Under the pieces are notes generated by a model, which saw only the letters and a program-made list of their open reading frames with translations, was not told the origin of the DNA and ran no database searches. From Auriscalpium vulgare (lineage: Eukaryota; Basidiomycota; Agaricomycetes; Russulales; Auriscalpiaceae), in contig JAHBBC010000003.1 in NCBI GenBank assembly GCA_019915015.1, positions 248,001 to 312,000 on the forward strand: a DNA stretch of 64,000 nt. Reading direction: 5' to 3'. Numbering within the stretch: position 1 is the first letter of the stretch; each line of letters begins with the position of its first letter. Made by a program: the position numbers and the translations under genes. Below are positions 36,601-53,158 of the stretch, piece after piece.

Positions 36601-37328
36601 GGACGGCTCAATCCCGGCCGGACGTGCGCGGCGTCGATTACATAGCCGTAAGCTTCGATCCTAAACAACCCGCCGTTTAATGTCGTCGGTGTCAAGGCAA
36701 ATTCCCTGTGGCCTTGTTTGAATGAACCGGGGACGGAGGTCGAGCGGGGCGGACTCAGAGAAGGCACGGCCGGTTCAATCTTGACGGGCGGGAGGGGCGC
36801 CCTGCTTGCTAACGGCGGTGTCGTCCTCTTGGGCGGCGAGCGGCGCACAGGGGTCGAGATGTCGACAGAGGTATTTGAGCGTGCTGGCGGGAGCCTTGAT
36901 GGCAGCGGAGGAGGCGGCGGGTCCTCATTCTCGCTGATCTCGCCTTCTTCCCGCATCGTAACATCCTCTTCTGGAATAATTTCGCCTGCGCTTGCTCCAC
37001 CGAAACTGTTGGCAGCGGCGAGTGGTGTCGGGGCATTTGTTGTCGTCGAGGTCGAGGGTGCCGGGGGTCCAGCATACGTCGAGTCCTCCGTACCGTAGTC
37101 AAGCAGCGTAGGCGGACTGGGCGGGATCGGCCGAGCAGAGAGCGCAAGAGCATCAGGTTCAGCGACAGGCTTACGACGCTTGCTTCTGATAGATTTGAGG
37201 GCGGCCTGGCGGAGGGCGGAAGCGTCTGGAGGATCCAAAGCAGTACTGGGTTGTGGATCCGATGTCTGCAGGCGGTGCATGTCTACGTCGGACGGCATAG
37301 TTGCGGATAATGCATACGCGGCGCTCAT
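33617..37328 (-). CDS. Red1-like zf-C3H1 zinc-finger protein (MTREC/NURS type), middle exons unresolved
   Basis: Resolved exons: 37328-36605, 36549-35195, 35144-35072, then at the 3' end 34146-33831 and 33762-33617. The N-terminus has ALRQAALKSIRSKRRKP and EEGEISENEDPPPPP; exon 2 carries YNTTKDIVLDLLGWGV, serine-rich stretches and a coiled-coil EIQRMRALIKLREEQKLRKL. The 3' exons read YDSVLSHYPFLSGRS and then CQYEVPGGGECRDADCSNIH, a C-x9-C-x4-C-x3-H finger of the zf-C3H1 type found near the C-terminus of fission-yeast Red1 and human ZFC3H1. That family links the exosome helicase Mtr4/Mtl1 to nuclear RNA decay (known); orthology here is inferred. The introns at 36550-36604 (55 nt) and 35145-35194 (50 nt) remove stops. 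Between 35071 and 34147 at least one more exon must exist; a piece ending GVDVAASAQ near 34250 splices in frame to 34146. Confidence 0.65.
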
Positions 37329-37659
37329 CGTCAATAAGCAAGAGAGACGGCGGCGGCGGAGGCAAGAAAGGCGGCGGCAGAAGGATGTGGGACAAGGGTA
37401 GGTGACGAGGGCGCGTTGAGCACGTCGTCGTAAATAAACCCAGGACGACCCCTCGGCACTTGCCGACGCCGTGTGCACATTCCTCTCGTCCTTGTTTCCT
37501 GGCATCAGCACACATCGCGGTGCTTGTTCGCGCATTTTACATGCGATAGCACGCCCAAGCCCCGTGCGTAGTTGGCAGAACTTCCCTGTATACCAGTCGG
37601 TTTCTGCCTTTCTTCCGCACGAACTCCTTTCCTGACCTTTAGTTCCAGGTCTGCACCCA
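37329..37659. promoter_or_regulatory. bidirectional promoter, Red1-like / GPATCH4-like
   Basis: 331 bp between divergent starts of two nuclear RNA-related genes. No distinct motif beyond pyrimidine-rich tracts on the minus strand. Confidence 0.4.
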
Positions 37660-38646
37660 ATGCCTCTCAACGGGCACACTCACTTGGTTAAACAGGGATG
37701 GGCCGGGACCGGGACCGGGTTGCGCCCAGGAGCCATGTCGCGGCCTCTCACCATCCCTCAGAAACGCACCTTGGCGGGGGTGGGGAAGGACAGAGACGAA
37801 GCCTTCCCCTTCTGGGACCAGTTCCGTCTACCTCGTTCTTCTTTGCCATGATGGTGTATTGACGGGCACCGCCTAGCTTGTATTCGGCCGCGGCGAATGC
37901 TATACGAATAATCGTATCGAGTGATGAAGAGGACTCGGACGAAGACGTAAGCCCCGTAATCGTTCACACTTTCCTATCCTCATGGAGTGTACTATCAGGA
38001 CTCCGTCACGCCTGCGATTGAGCTCAGGCGTACGTCCACGGGCATCCTATCGACACGGAGGCCTGTTGCAGGCACGCCCGCGACCTCGGGGACATCTACT
38101 CCGGCCTCATCTGGCTCCGACGCCTCCTCGTCCCGCCTCAGCCTCATGTCCATCGCCAAACGCGAAGCAGCAAAACGCGGTCTCTACTCGCGCTTTTTTA
38201 GAGGCCCGATAATTGGACCCGATGACGTGGAGATCGAGATGGTCATGTCAGAGATCGTTGCGACTGCCGTGCAGCCGCACGATGCAGTGCCGAAGAAGAC
38301 GGCAAAGAGCAAAGGGAAGGAGCGGGAGACGGACGTGTCGGTGGCTGGGGCGGATGATTTGGCGAAGGCTGAACGAAAGCGGCAGAGGAAAGAGGCGAAG
38401 GAGGCAGAGAAGCGCGAGCGGAAGGAGAGGAAGAAGGAAAGGCGCAAATCTGTCCAGGACGATGGAGATGAGGATGCGGCAGACACAGGTATGCCTATGG
38501 CGGTGAAGAAGACAAAGACGATGGAAGAAAAGGAGGAACGCAGGAAGAAGCGGAAGGTGGATGCAATTGCAGAGGTATCCGGAGCTCCTCCAGTCAAGAA
38601 GAAGAAAAAGCGCAAGCAGGAAACCCTTCCCGAAGCCATCCTGTAA
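37660..38646 (+). CDS. G-patch protein, GPATCH4-like
   Basis: Three exons (37660-37820, 37877-37946, 37999-38646) give 292 residues. The G-patch is at the extreme N-terminus: HLVKQGWAGTGTGLRPGAMS followed by VGKDRDEAFPFWDHLYSAAA, an arrangement like human GPATCH4. The middle is Ser/Thr-rich with a short conserved segment KREAAKRGLYSRFFRGP. The C-terminal half is highly charged and basic (ERKRQRKEAKEAEKRERKER and KKKKKRKQ), a nuclear/nucleolar localisation type. Likely nucleolar cofactor of a DEAH helicase or ribosome maturation (inference from the family). The last acceptor could also be an upstream AG, but only CTATCAG at 37998 keeps the frame. Confidence 0.85.
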
Positions 38647-38953
38647 ATGGCGCGCAAACGAGACGATGCAAAGAAGTAATCTTAATTAGATCCTTACACG
38701 ACCTCCTACCCTGGTCACTCTCTAATTGCACGCAGCTTTGATGCATGGATCTAACATTCCAACTGATACAAGCTGGGATATAACCATTAACATACATTTT
38801 GAGCTTCTCAGTCATTTGAATGTGATACAATCCAATCGTAACAAATTTGCGCATGCTCATGAGAAAGGGGATGCAGGAAGGAAAAGTGGTGAAATGAAGG
38901 AGGCCAGTGGCCAAACACAGTCGCAATGTGCGAGCGCGCTACACAACGAGGGC
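38647..38953. other. convergent intergenic region
   Basis: 307 bp between the stops of the GPATCH4-like and VWA genes; AT-richer than the exons, presumably both 3' UTRs. Nothing else seen. Confidence 0.5.
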
Positions 38954-40674
38954 TTACGCCCTCGTTCCTCTCCAAGCACTCTGCATAGCAATGCGGCGAG
39001 CCTGATGCATGAAAAGACGGTCAGCGAAAAGAAAGCCACTGAGTGAACACAACGAACCTGGTCTAGAGATATCGAGTCCTCCTTCAACATCACCTTCTGC
39101 GTGCCATCGTCGTCGTCATCGTCGTCGTCGTCGACCGGTCCCTTTCCTGCCGGCGACGGCCGCATTGCGCCAAAGGCGGCCTTGTTGCCCGCGAGCGAGA
39201 ACGGAGTCGACGCCACTGCCGTCCCGAAGACACTCGACTTCGTCGACGCGCCGAACGCAGCAAAGTCTGTGACGACCTTGCGCGGGGGAGAGGAAGGCGA
39301 GCCCGCGAATGTGGTCTTCTTCGGGCTCTTCGGTTCGTAATGGGGCGACATGCCGGGCGAATGAGAGTAGCTTGAACGGCTGTGCATGCGCACTTGCAGG
39401 TACTTGTCCGTAAAGCGAGTGCCGCTGACCTGAGGTTCGTGGACGACCAGTAAGACGAGGATATCAAAAGAAACGCGTTGTAACTCACCTTTCGTAGATG
39501 GGGCCTAGCCTCCGAGAGAGAGGGAGATTCCTGGAAAACCCGCACATTGTGGACGGACTCGGGTAGTTCCTTGTATATACTCTCAATGACGACCTTCTTC
39601 GTGCTCTCATTCCGCAAGAGGAGCTTCTCGTGCAGCTCCCTTGCAACATCGTCGACGCTCTCGTTGTTGCCCAATATCCGCGCCGCGACGGCCTGGCCGA
39701 CCTCCCGAACGAGGCGCTCCATGTCCAGATTCTCCAGGACGAGACCGACGATCGCGTGTGCAAGCAGGTCCGCGGTGGTCAAGGGCAGCATGATGCCGGA
39801 GGTAATGTTCACCAAAGCCTGGAAGAAGTCTGTCGCATACTGTGGATATGTCAGAATCGGACGGCGTGTTAAGAGTCACCCCTGCTCACAGAATAGCTGC
39901 TTAGCGCTGGCTCGCATGCAACGAAGAACTACAGGTCTAATTAGGCCTTCCATGCAAGGGTACGTGGCAAGGGGCTCACAAGGGTTATCCCATGGGTTGC
40001 CATTTGCCGGGCAAGTTGCAAAGGGTCATTGCCATCCGGAGATCCATCGTCAAACCCTGGGGGAAGTGAGCATCGCACTCGCGAACCGTACGTAGGAGTG
40101 CGCACCGTCACCGTACTCCCCAATGCCATGGGGCGGCGCATCCGCAATGAGTACGATCATCTTACTGGCGTGCTCCCGCCAGTCCATCTTCAGTGCCTCT
40201 GCGAGGCCCGCCGTGACGGCCTCTGGACCATCGCCCCCTCCCGACGCATACAGGCCCGACAAGTCTCTATGCACCTTGCTGATATCGGACGAGAAGCCGA
40301 AGTTCTTGGTAACATAGGTATGGTCCTGCGGCGGGTGATCTCGATATGCGACGAGGCCGACGCGCAGATCCTCCGGGGCCTGCAGCTTGCCCGACTCGAA
40401 AATGTTCTCGCATATGAGCTCGATGTTTTTCGTAGCGGACGAGATGTAGCTGCCTTGACTGCCGGTGCAGTCCTGCACGAAGACAAGATCCCTGGAAAAC
40501 GGGTTCAGCGAGGAGAGCTCACCCCTGACCTAGGACAGGACAGAAGGGCGGCACTCACAGCATCTTCCTGTTCGGATCGACGGTGCTGGCGACCTGTGCA
40601 TTGTACTCCTCCTGGAAGACGGCCAGTGCGCTGGAGGAGGGCGGGGCCGACTCGAAATCCATGTCTTGATCCAT
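38954..40674 (-). CDS. von Willebrand factor A (VWA) domain protein
   Basis: Seven exons (40674-40559, 40491-40106, 40056-39980, 39928-39890, 39839-39489, 39429-39058, 39001-38954) encode 462 residues. The VWA domain at about 38-260 begins DLVFVQDCTGSQGSYI, a MIDAS-type D-x-T-G-S metal site, and continues LRVGLVAYRDHPPQDHTYV, YASGGGDGPEAVTAGLAEAL and VLIADAPPHG. It resembles the VWA module of the VwkA/alpha-kinase-associated proteins, but no kinase domain is present. The C-terminal third contains SPSSPPRKVVTDFAAFG, a run of nine Asp and an ending MQSAWRGTRA. No signal peptide or membrane span is seen, so it is probably cytosolic; function unknown. Confidence 0.85.
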
Positions 40675-40996
40675 GGTGGTGGTCGAAGGTGATCTCAGCG
40701 AGTACAGGGGAACAGAGAACGTGCGGCAATCCTGTGTGCTCAGCGTGGGTGCTTGTGCTGGATGGAGTTGATGACTGAGGGCTCAAATAGAACGAACGCC
40801 AGGATGGATCAGGGCACTGGTAATGGAACGAGGTATATAGAATCTGCGTGCACTCGACCTCGTTGCTTGCCATTGTCCGCCACGCGCGCCATGCCTCACC
40901 CTACGCGCGTAATCGGATCTACACGCCTCGCGCACGAGAAAGTCCCTTTAGCGGCCGTTTCAATCTACTATCAAACACTGCTCTGATGCGCGCAAA

Positions 40997-43670
<2,674 letters not shown>

Positions 43671-43945
43671 GTCCTGTGGTACGGCTGGCTGGACGCGATG
43701 GTAGCAGCTTGGGGAGAGGAGACGAGGCCGGCACGCGCGGCTGGCTGGCGGCTACGCGTGTGCGGCTCCTGCCATGGACGCGGTGCGCGCCAGAATCACC
43801 GCATCTCGACCCCCAACAGCCTTTTTCTCGTGTTTTACGATCTCGCGCTCCGACGGCTACATACCTAAGGCCCGCGGTTGCTGGGTCTATATAAGCACGC
43901 ACCGACCTTGCATCCGGAACGTGGACTCCCCCGCCTCTGTCCGCC
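43671..43945. promoter_or_regulatory. bidirectional promoter, GEM1 / F-box-WD gene
   Basis: 275 bp between divergent start codons. TATATAAG at about 43888 is a good TATA-like element about 50 bp upstream of the plus-strand ATG. Confidence 0.55.
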
Positions 43946-45468
43946 ATGGTCCTCCAGGCGCTTCCCTCCGACATCTTGATCCTCATAGTTCACGACTTGG
44001 ACGTCAAGGACCTCATCTCCCTCTCCGAAACCTGTAGGATCTTGCATACCCTGGTGCGCCCGCCGCGCAACTCGTCTGCTGCTTCAAACCCTCACCCATA
44101 CCCCCCTTCTCGCAGGTGCAGGACTTTGGCTGGCCAAACAATCTCCGCCGGAATCCCAGGCTCAGTCACAGCACCCACCACGTCCTGTCGTCCTGGAGCC
44201 CACTTGCCCAGACCAAATACCACATGCAAGCCGACCGCGCATGGGCACAGAACAAATTCGCAGCCCGTCCCCTCTCCCGGCCATGGCACGGAAGGCTGCA
44301 GCCCTTGCTCGCGATAAACGCGTCCCGGCTGGTTGTGGCCGCTGGCCATATTATCTTCTCCTATGTCTTTGCGACCTCCGGAAGCGAAGGCTACGCTCCG
44401 GCCATGCGTTTCGAGTGCTCGTACGACCTCAATGGTGGGGTAGCGACCCGGCGCGATGTGACCAGTCTTTCCTTTGCTCCAGATCGGGGCTCGGACCGCA
44501 CGTTGTATGTGGGGTTTGAGCACGGCGCCTTAGAGCGCATCGTCCTGCCGCCACCGGCTCGATTTGGCCAGACGGACATTCATATCGCGCACTCGCTTCG
44601 GACACCCCACTACTACCACGACGGGGAGCTGATCGAGGCAACCGCAATCGTTGGCGACCTGCTGCTTTCGTTGTCGTCCGGGGGAACCGCCGGCGTGCTC
44701 AACATCCACTCCTCCACCCCCACGCCCCACATGATCGAGCTCGAGAACCGCGGCTGGTCAGCGTTTCTCTCCCCGAACCCATCGAATCCGTACGCCGCGC
44801 TCGGCACATCCTCCGACACTCCGCTAGCCATCTACCCTATCACGCACGCCCATTTCTCGCCGATACCCTCCGCCGTGCTTACCTCCTCGCGCCTGGACGC
44901 GGACGACGCCGCGCAGGCGGCCTCCGCCGTGTATGGCATCTCAGGCGTCCCGCCAGCCTTCCCCTTGGGCGCGTCCGACCAGATCCTCGTATCGGGCTGG
45001 TACGACGGCTTCGTGCACGTCCACGATCTGCGCTCGTCCGCCAGATGGGGACGCGCAGGCGCCCCTGCACCGCGGCTGCGCCCAGTACTCTCGCTCGCGG
45101 ACCCGTGGTCCTTTGAACCCATCTACACCGTCTCGTGCGGCGGCGGGACTGCGAGCCACATCGCCGCGGGCTCCGCGCGCCACAGCGTCGTCGCGTTCTG
45201 GGACGTGCGCTCATCGAACGGCTGGAGTGTGCATGCACCTGGCAACGACTCGTCGCCCGTGTATTCGGTCATTTTGGAGGGCTCGCGCCTTTTCGGTGCG
45301 ACGCAGAGCCGCCCGTTCGTGTACGACTTCGGCCCCGGCGTCACGCCAGATACGTACCCACCGCTCCCGCGGTCGCACGGAGACGACGGACTGCCTTACA
45401 AGAAGGGATACGACAATATCGGGTTCTACGTGACCAAGTACAGCCACCCAACCGCTAGTGTTTATTAG
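43946..45468 (+). CDS. F-box / WD-repeat protein, FBXW4-like
   Basis: Two exons (43946-44053, 44116-45468) encode 486 residues. The N-terminal F-box is LQALPSDILILIVHDLDVKD followed by LISLSETCRILHTLV. The rest reads as a beta-propeller with weak WD repeats, for example SRLVVAAGHIIFSYV, VTSLSFAPDRGSDRTLYVGF, QILVSGWYDGFVHVHDLRSS and GSARHSVVAFWDVRSS. Such proteins are substrate receptors of SCF ubiquitin ligases (family knowledge); the substrate is unknown. Divergent from GEM1, convergent with VAP. Confidence 0.82.
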
Positions 45469-46252
45469 GCACGGCGCAATGGTACAGAGGTATGATCAGT
45501 CGGATTATCGTGCAGGATTGTGGCCATCTGACCCATGCCTCATTGCTCTACAAAGGAACCCAGGCGTCGAGGCAAGCGCGAGAGTGTTCTGTGTATTTCC
45601 ATTGCTCCGCTGGATAACACTGCTCTGCATATCTATTGATATATCCCCGTTCGTAGACTTTCCTCGAGGAGGGTTAAGCGAACACCGCGTTGCGCTGCTT
45701 TTCGGGCATTTGCTATTCGCCGTTATGCCCTTGGTGGCAGGAGGTAGTCTGGTAGGACTCGGAGTGGCGTGCTTTCGGAATTAGATTGGTGATCTCACGA
45801 AGTGAGATACCTTACTGTGTAATTTGCATCGTTGTAGAGTTTCTTCGTCTGCTCCATCTCGGCGGGACACAAAGCGACGCACGCACGGGACAGGATTGAC
45901 GTGTATATGCCCCAGGCTTTCTGCAGTGGAGGTATATGATGTCATGCTTATCGTGCCAGTAGTTTAGGAATGGTAAGGAGTGTATGTACTATGAACGTCT
46001 TGAACGTGGCAGGGATATGTGGCGGGCGAAAAGAACACGAAAGCAAACGATACAGCCGGACAAAACGATAAGGCAGGGGTAAGCAAGATAGAATATTTGA
46101 CCGCATGTACAAAAACGCACGTTAGGAGACCAGCCAGCGAATATTAATAGTCCTGCTTATCGCTCAAAAGACAAAGACGAAACCCACCGCGCGCACTTGC
46201 TTGCAGATATGTGATGACATGCACGAGCCGATGGACGCAGGAACGCAGGTAC
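45469..46252. other. convergent intergenic region
   Basis: 784 bp between the stops of the F-box/WD gene and VAP. AT-richer, with no convincing ORF or RNA gene; probably long 3' UTRs. Confidence 0.5.
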
Positions 46253-47519
46253 CTAGAAGAATAGATAGGTTGTAATGAAGACGAGCAGCGCGATGATCAC
46301 GACGACCTGCAGCGGCACGCCCTCCGGCTGCAGGATATCATCGGCGTACGTGGACACCTCCGAGTCAACGACCGTCGCGTCGTCGTCGCGCGGGCGGTAA
46401 CGCCGGCGGATTTCCGTCGGGCTCGTGCCACTCGACGCGACCGAGCTCGGGTCCGGCACGGCCGCGAGCAGCGAACGTAGGCGTTGAATCTCCGCCTGCG
46501 ATTCCTTGTACTTCGACACAAGCTCCACATTGGGGTCCGCAGGGGCAACGAGCGCTGCAGTCGACACGGTGGGCGGCGTGGGCGGCGAGTGTACATTGAC
46601 GTTGATGACGCCGACACCGCCGGAGGACTTGTCCGCTGCGGGAACGTCCGGCTGCTCTTCAGGCGCGGCAGCATACTCAAGTGGCGGTGAGGCGGGGCGC
46701 TCCACGTGGGCGGATGTGGAAGGGTCGAGGATGGAGGTGTGCTCCCCAGCAGTCCCGCTGGGTGCCTGCTTCACGGTGCCGTACCGAAGGTTCTACGCGG
46801 GTGTTAGATCCGTCGCGCGAGCTGATACATCAAGATTGCGCACTGATTCGTCCCCGCTCATTATGGAAGACTGATTTGGCAGCTCATCTTCCTCCTCGAC
46901 AGCCTGGCCCTCGGGCGGCAGGTAGCTGACCTTGATCTTTTGCGAGTGGACTTTCGTAAGGTCGTCTGTTTCGGGTACGCTCCACTGTGAGGAATCGATG
47001 AGGCGATGAGGCTCGCGAGAAACACGAGATAGGGCGCACGATGTCATGGAGTGGCAACGCGGCGCGGTCGCCTGCGATGAGGGTGCTTTGGATCAAGAAC
47101 TTGTCCTTGCACTTGATGTTCAGCGGGGGTTCTTCCTTCATTGCCTGCAACATGACTGGAGCGCCGGCGTTGAGATACGCCCACACGCGTGTGAGCGAGC
47201 CACGCACCCGAGACCTCCACCGTTTCGCCCGGTTCGACCCTCCCAGAATTCGGCCGCACGCAGTACAGCTAGAGCAGACTCTGTCACGCAGAGACATTGG
47301 ACGCCCGACGCGCAGCATACCTTTGGGGCGGTGGTCTTGACCTTGAAGGCGATGGGCTGCGCATTGGGATTGGTGATGGAGAGTGAGCGTTTGATGTTCT
47401 GGGTCAGGGGGCCTACGTAGCACAGTCCCTGCGCTGTCAAGACGAGTTGAAGGAGAGCTGAGGTGAGTATACGCACGGTTGAAGCCCAGGGCGCTGCTGG
47501 GAGTCAATGAAGCGGACAT
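46253..47519 (-). CDS. SCS2: VAMP-associated protein (VAP/Scs2), ER membrane tether
   Basis: Tail-anchored ER protein whose MSP domain binds FFAT motifs and makes ER contact sites. Six exons (47519-47477, 47412-47321, 47268-47208, 47155-47040, 46984-46844, 46792-46253) give 330 residues. The MSP domain occupies about 1-120: LGFNRPLTQNIKRSLSITNP, AFKVKTTAPKLYCVRPNSG and VEPGETVEVSVMLQAMKEEP. A Pro/Ala-rich linker, a short coiled coil (VSKYKESQAEIQRLRSLL) and a C-terminal span VPLQVVVIIALLVFITTYLF follow. The acceptor TACGTAG at 47413 was chosen because it restores RPLTQN. Confidence 0.94.
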
Positions 47520-48207
47520 TTCGAGGGGGCAGAGGGAGAGGGAGGTTGGCACTGGCACTGACGCGGGCTGCCTGCGGTGAAGAACACCCCGCTGACAAAG
47601 CATCAGCGTGGCGGTTCAGTCTAGTACTACACGCTGCTGCGTGGCCCGTCTCGTGGCTGCTTGCAGCCAGACTGCGCTCGTTGACGTCGGCAATCCTCGC
47701 GACATTGCGTCCGGCACACGCGCAAAGGGCGACGACGACGCGGATGCCCGGCCAGACGTTGAGTGCGCAGCCGGCACGCCCCATGCAACCCCCATGTGTG
47801 CCCACTGCCATGGGCACGATGTGGGCACATCGATCTCATCGTTGGGGGCATCTACAGGAAGGAGCCTCTGGAGTCTGCAATCCCTCTCCCTCTCCCGAGT
47901 GGCACTCGGAGACATCCATAATGAAATGCACGAGGCCGCCGATGAGTGCCTCGATCGCGATCAGGACTGCCAGTGCGCGGCCGGTCGGCGTGAGGGTCGC
48001 GAGGGCAGTGGAGATGTCGCAGTACCTGTTGTCTGTTCGTTGGCCGAGCCACTGCGACGACCCTTGCGATGGTTGCTGCAAGGACCGGATAGGGCCGATG
48101 TCAGTTACATACAAATAATACAATGTCCACTGCCGACGCTTTTACTCTCAACTCCTTCCCAGAACGAGCTGGTCTACGTTCCCTCACTCTCCTTCTCCCC
48201 GCACATC
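47520..48207. promoter_or_regulatory. divergent intergenic region, SCS2 / YPK1
   Basis: 688 bp between divergent starts. GC-rich with chance ORFs. TACAAATAATA near 48109 is a possible TATA-like element upstream of YPK1, followed by a CT-rich leader. Confidence 0.45.
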
Positions 48208-50167
<1,960 letters not shown>

Positions 50168-50582
50168 TCTCACCGTCAACTCTCCCTACTTGCACACGGA
50201 TTCGAATTCTCGTCTCGATCTAAATTCTTACATACGCATCTTGTCTGTTCTACATAGCTCGCTCTAGCTCCGCTCTGACATCTCATCTCATCCTATCCAG
50301 TTGATACCATAATTGTTTAATATCCGTGTCTATACGGCGTACTAACCACCGACTGACTGGCTGTCCCCGTTCATTTGATGCATCCTATATGATGACTACG
50401 GTCGCACATTCATTTACATATACATATTTACATTTGTACACTCGCTAAACTGTCATATTGCATTACCGTCAACGTCCTTCGCCGCCTCGCTCATCTCGTT
50501 ACCGTAGCAAGGTGAAGGAGTGATGCAAGACAGGATGATATATGTGGGGCATTACAGCGAGGTATACTTAATGCGGCAGAGT
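50168..50582. other. convergent intergenic region
   Basis: 415 bp AT-rich spacer between the stops of YPK1 and the amino-acid permease; TTTACATATACATATTTACA near 50412 suggests 3' end formation signals. No gene seen. Confidence 0.5.
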
Positions 50583-53158
50583 CTATGCTATAACGTAGTA
50601 GACTTTCCACCCCCATCTCATCTTCCCGCCTAGCCTCTTCGCCCTCTCCTCATCCTCATGTCGATCGTCCTCATCTTCATCATACTCGTCCCTCTTCAAA
50701 TCCACCGTATTTATATCCACTACGTCGTGCAGCCGCCACCCGCGCCGCTTTGGCGGTGTCAGGTCGTCTTTGTGCTCTCTAGCGGCGAGCTGGCGCACGA
50801 CGAGCCACACGACGTACATGACGAGCATGACGGGGAGCTCGATGTAGAACGAGAAAAAGTCGACGGCAGAGAAGCGCGGGATGACGGACGACCAGCCTTG
50901 AACTGCGGAGTTACGAACACAATGTCAGCGATCGCCTCAAGATCGACGGGGAGCGGAGAACACGCACTTATAATGATGGCTGTGACGGTGATAATCTGTT
51001 CGCAAGCGCGCCCGTGAGTGCCGACATGCGAGCAAGAAGAGGCGATGAACTCTCAGCGTACCACGAAGTAGGGGCCCCACGGCCATGTCCAGCCCGCTCG
51101 GAACTTCATCTCTTCAAGCGGACGTCCTTGCCTAACCCACGCGCGGCGGAAGCGCCACGACGCAAGCCCGATGCTCAACCATGCAATCTGCGACACGTAC
51201 ACGTCAGCCTCGTACCCCACGCAGCCAAGCCAAGCGCACGCACCTGGTTAGACACGCCGACGAGGTTCTGCAACCAACCCCACAGCGTACCGCTGCCGAT
51301 GAACGAGCTTCCGAAGCACAGCGCGCTGATGCTACTCGTCGCGAGCAGCGCGGGCAGCGGCACGCCGCGGCGCGTCGTCCACGCGAAGAGCGGGGGCGCC
51401 TGCGCCGTCGCCGCGAGGCCGTACAGCACGCGCGTGCCCGCGAAGAGCGCATGATTACCCGCAGAGACAACGGATGTCATGATCACCGCGTTCATGACGG
51501 ACGCGGCGCCATCTGTGGTCTGGGTTATTAAGCGGAGGGAGGGGATGGAAGGGGGAGAGACGCACTGGAACCCAGCTGTTTGAAGACAATGGTGAAGGGG
51601 GAAGTCGTTGTACTTTTGTTAGAGAGGTTGGGGTAGTCCCACGGCACTGGGAGGATATTGTTATTTAACGAAATCCTGCTGACGGCTCTCACTCACCATT
51701 GAGACCGATGAGTAAGATGCTCAGGATGTAGAACAGCAGGATGCTGGGCTATGCTGTGAGTAGTATTGCCTAGGAGTTGTGATTTAGTGACATACCGCCA
51801 GAAAACGAACTTCACGACCCTCGGCATATTTTTGCTTGGATTTTTAGTCTCGCCCGCTGTGATACCCAGACTCTCTGTGCCGCCATCTAATGAGAATAGG
51901 TCAATGTGATGGGCGCCCGCGAGGCTGTCTTTGCTCACACGCAAAGCTGGCTGTGACGAAGACGCGAGCGAATCCGCCGAATCCGCCATGGAAGGGGGCA
52001 CCGGGTATATGCCAATTATGGCCCCCAATGTAATGGTGCTCGCGATTGACACCGACATTGACGAGTATACCGAGAAATATAAAGATAACTATGGTCACAA
52101 CTTTGAGTGATGCGAGCCAATATTCTGTGCAGGGCTGTCAGCGTCCGAAGCCGTATTACCAGTGACGAACAAACCAAGTTCGCCGTAGGCGCGCACGTGA
52201 ATCGAGTTGATGGCCACGAGGAAGACCCACAGTGCCAAACTGACCGCCCACGGATGAGGAACGTCCCAGAAGCCAAGCACTAGCTGGGCGGCGGTGAGGT
52301 CCGACGCAACGGATATGGCATCATTGAACCAGTAATTCCATGAGAGTGCGAACCCGTACGCCGGGGAGAAGAAACGGACGGCGTATGCGTTGAATGATCC
52401 TACACAGAGAAAAGAAATCTGTAAGTATAGCTCGGGGTGTGAGTTAGCGGTGGGCAAACGGAGAGGGAAAGACAGTGTATGCGCGTCAAAGGCAACGTGC
52501 ATGGAAGCGGGTGAGATCCGCTGGGTCGCATGGGCGTGCGGCGATAGAGACGGAGGAGCAGCGCGCGTCCAGCGATATCAAAGAGAGTTGGCACAGAGGC
52601 ACAGAACGTGTCTCCTCTGAATAGGCTTCGAGGGAGCTTCTCCAGGACGTGTGGAAGGAGAAGAACAGGGAAGGCAGTCACTTGGACGGCCCCCACAAAT
52701 AAACATCCCGGTGTGGGACAGAAAGCAAGTTCCCCGGACTGCATAGAGTTTAATGAAGATCATGAATGGGGCTCACCGGCAACAGGATACTGTGTGGCCA
52801 TTTCGCCGAGCAGCAGCAGGGTGACATATACGATGAAGCCAACAATCGCATAGCCTATGAGCATGCTCGCAGGGCCGCCTTGTGCGAGCGACCTTCCGGT
52901 GCCCAAGAAGAGACCGGTACCGATGGTACCGGCAATGGCGATCATCTGCACCTGGCGCGAAGACAGTCCGCGATGTAGTGCGCCGGCCATGTCGTCAAGT
53001 GGGGGCACAGGGAGCGCACCAGCAGGCTGCACATCCGGGGCGGCATTCTTTGTGGGATTTTGTACTGGGATTGTGCCATAGCTAGCTCCAGTGTCGTGCT
53101 CGGCAGGGAGAAGCGCCGTGTACTCTGTAGACGGAGGGCGCGATGACGGTCGGGGCAT
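50583..53158 (-). CDS. Amino-acid permease, YAT/APC family
   Basis: Plasma-membrane amino-acid/H+ symporter of 12 predicted spans. Ten exons (53158-52777, 52399-52175, 52124-51939, 51886-51796, 51743-51697, 51646-51566, 51512-51244, 51187-51062, 50995-50968, 50902-50583) give 584 residues. TM1 motif: QMIAIAGTIGTGLFLGTG; then LLLGEMATQYPVAGSFNAY, YGFALSWNYWFNDAISVAS, TASFAYGGTESLGITAGET, MTSVVSAGNHALFAGTRVLY and WPWGPYFV, all classic for the YAT group. Intron 1 (52400-52776) is 377 nt, far longer than the rest, but flanking residues join perfectly. The C-terminus is charged and ends LGGKMRWGWKVYYVIA. Substrate range cannot be told from sequence. Confidence 0.92.

Noticed and set aside
39090..39130. 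CGTCGT-type trinucleotide run as a regulatory repeat
   Set aside because: It simply encodes the poly-Asp stretch of the VWA protein on the minus strand.
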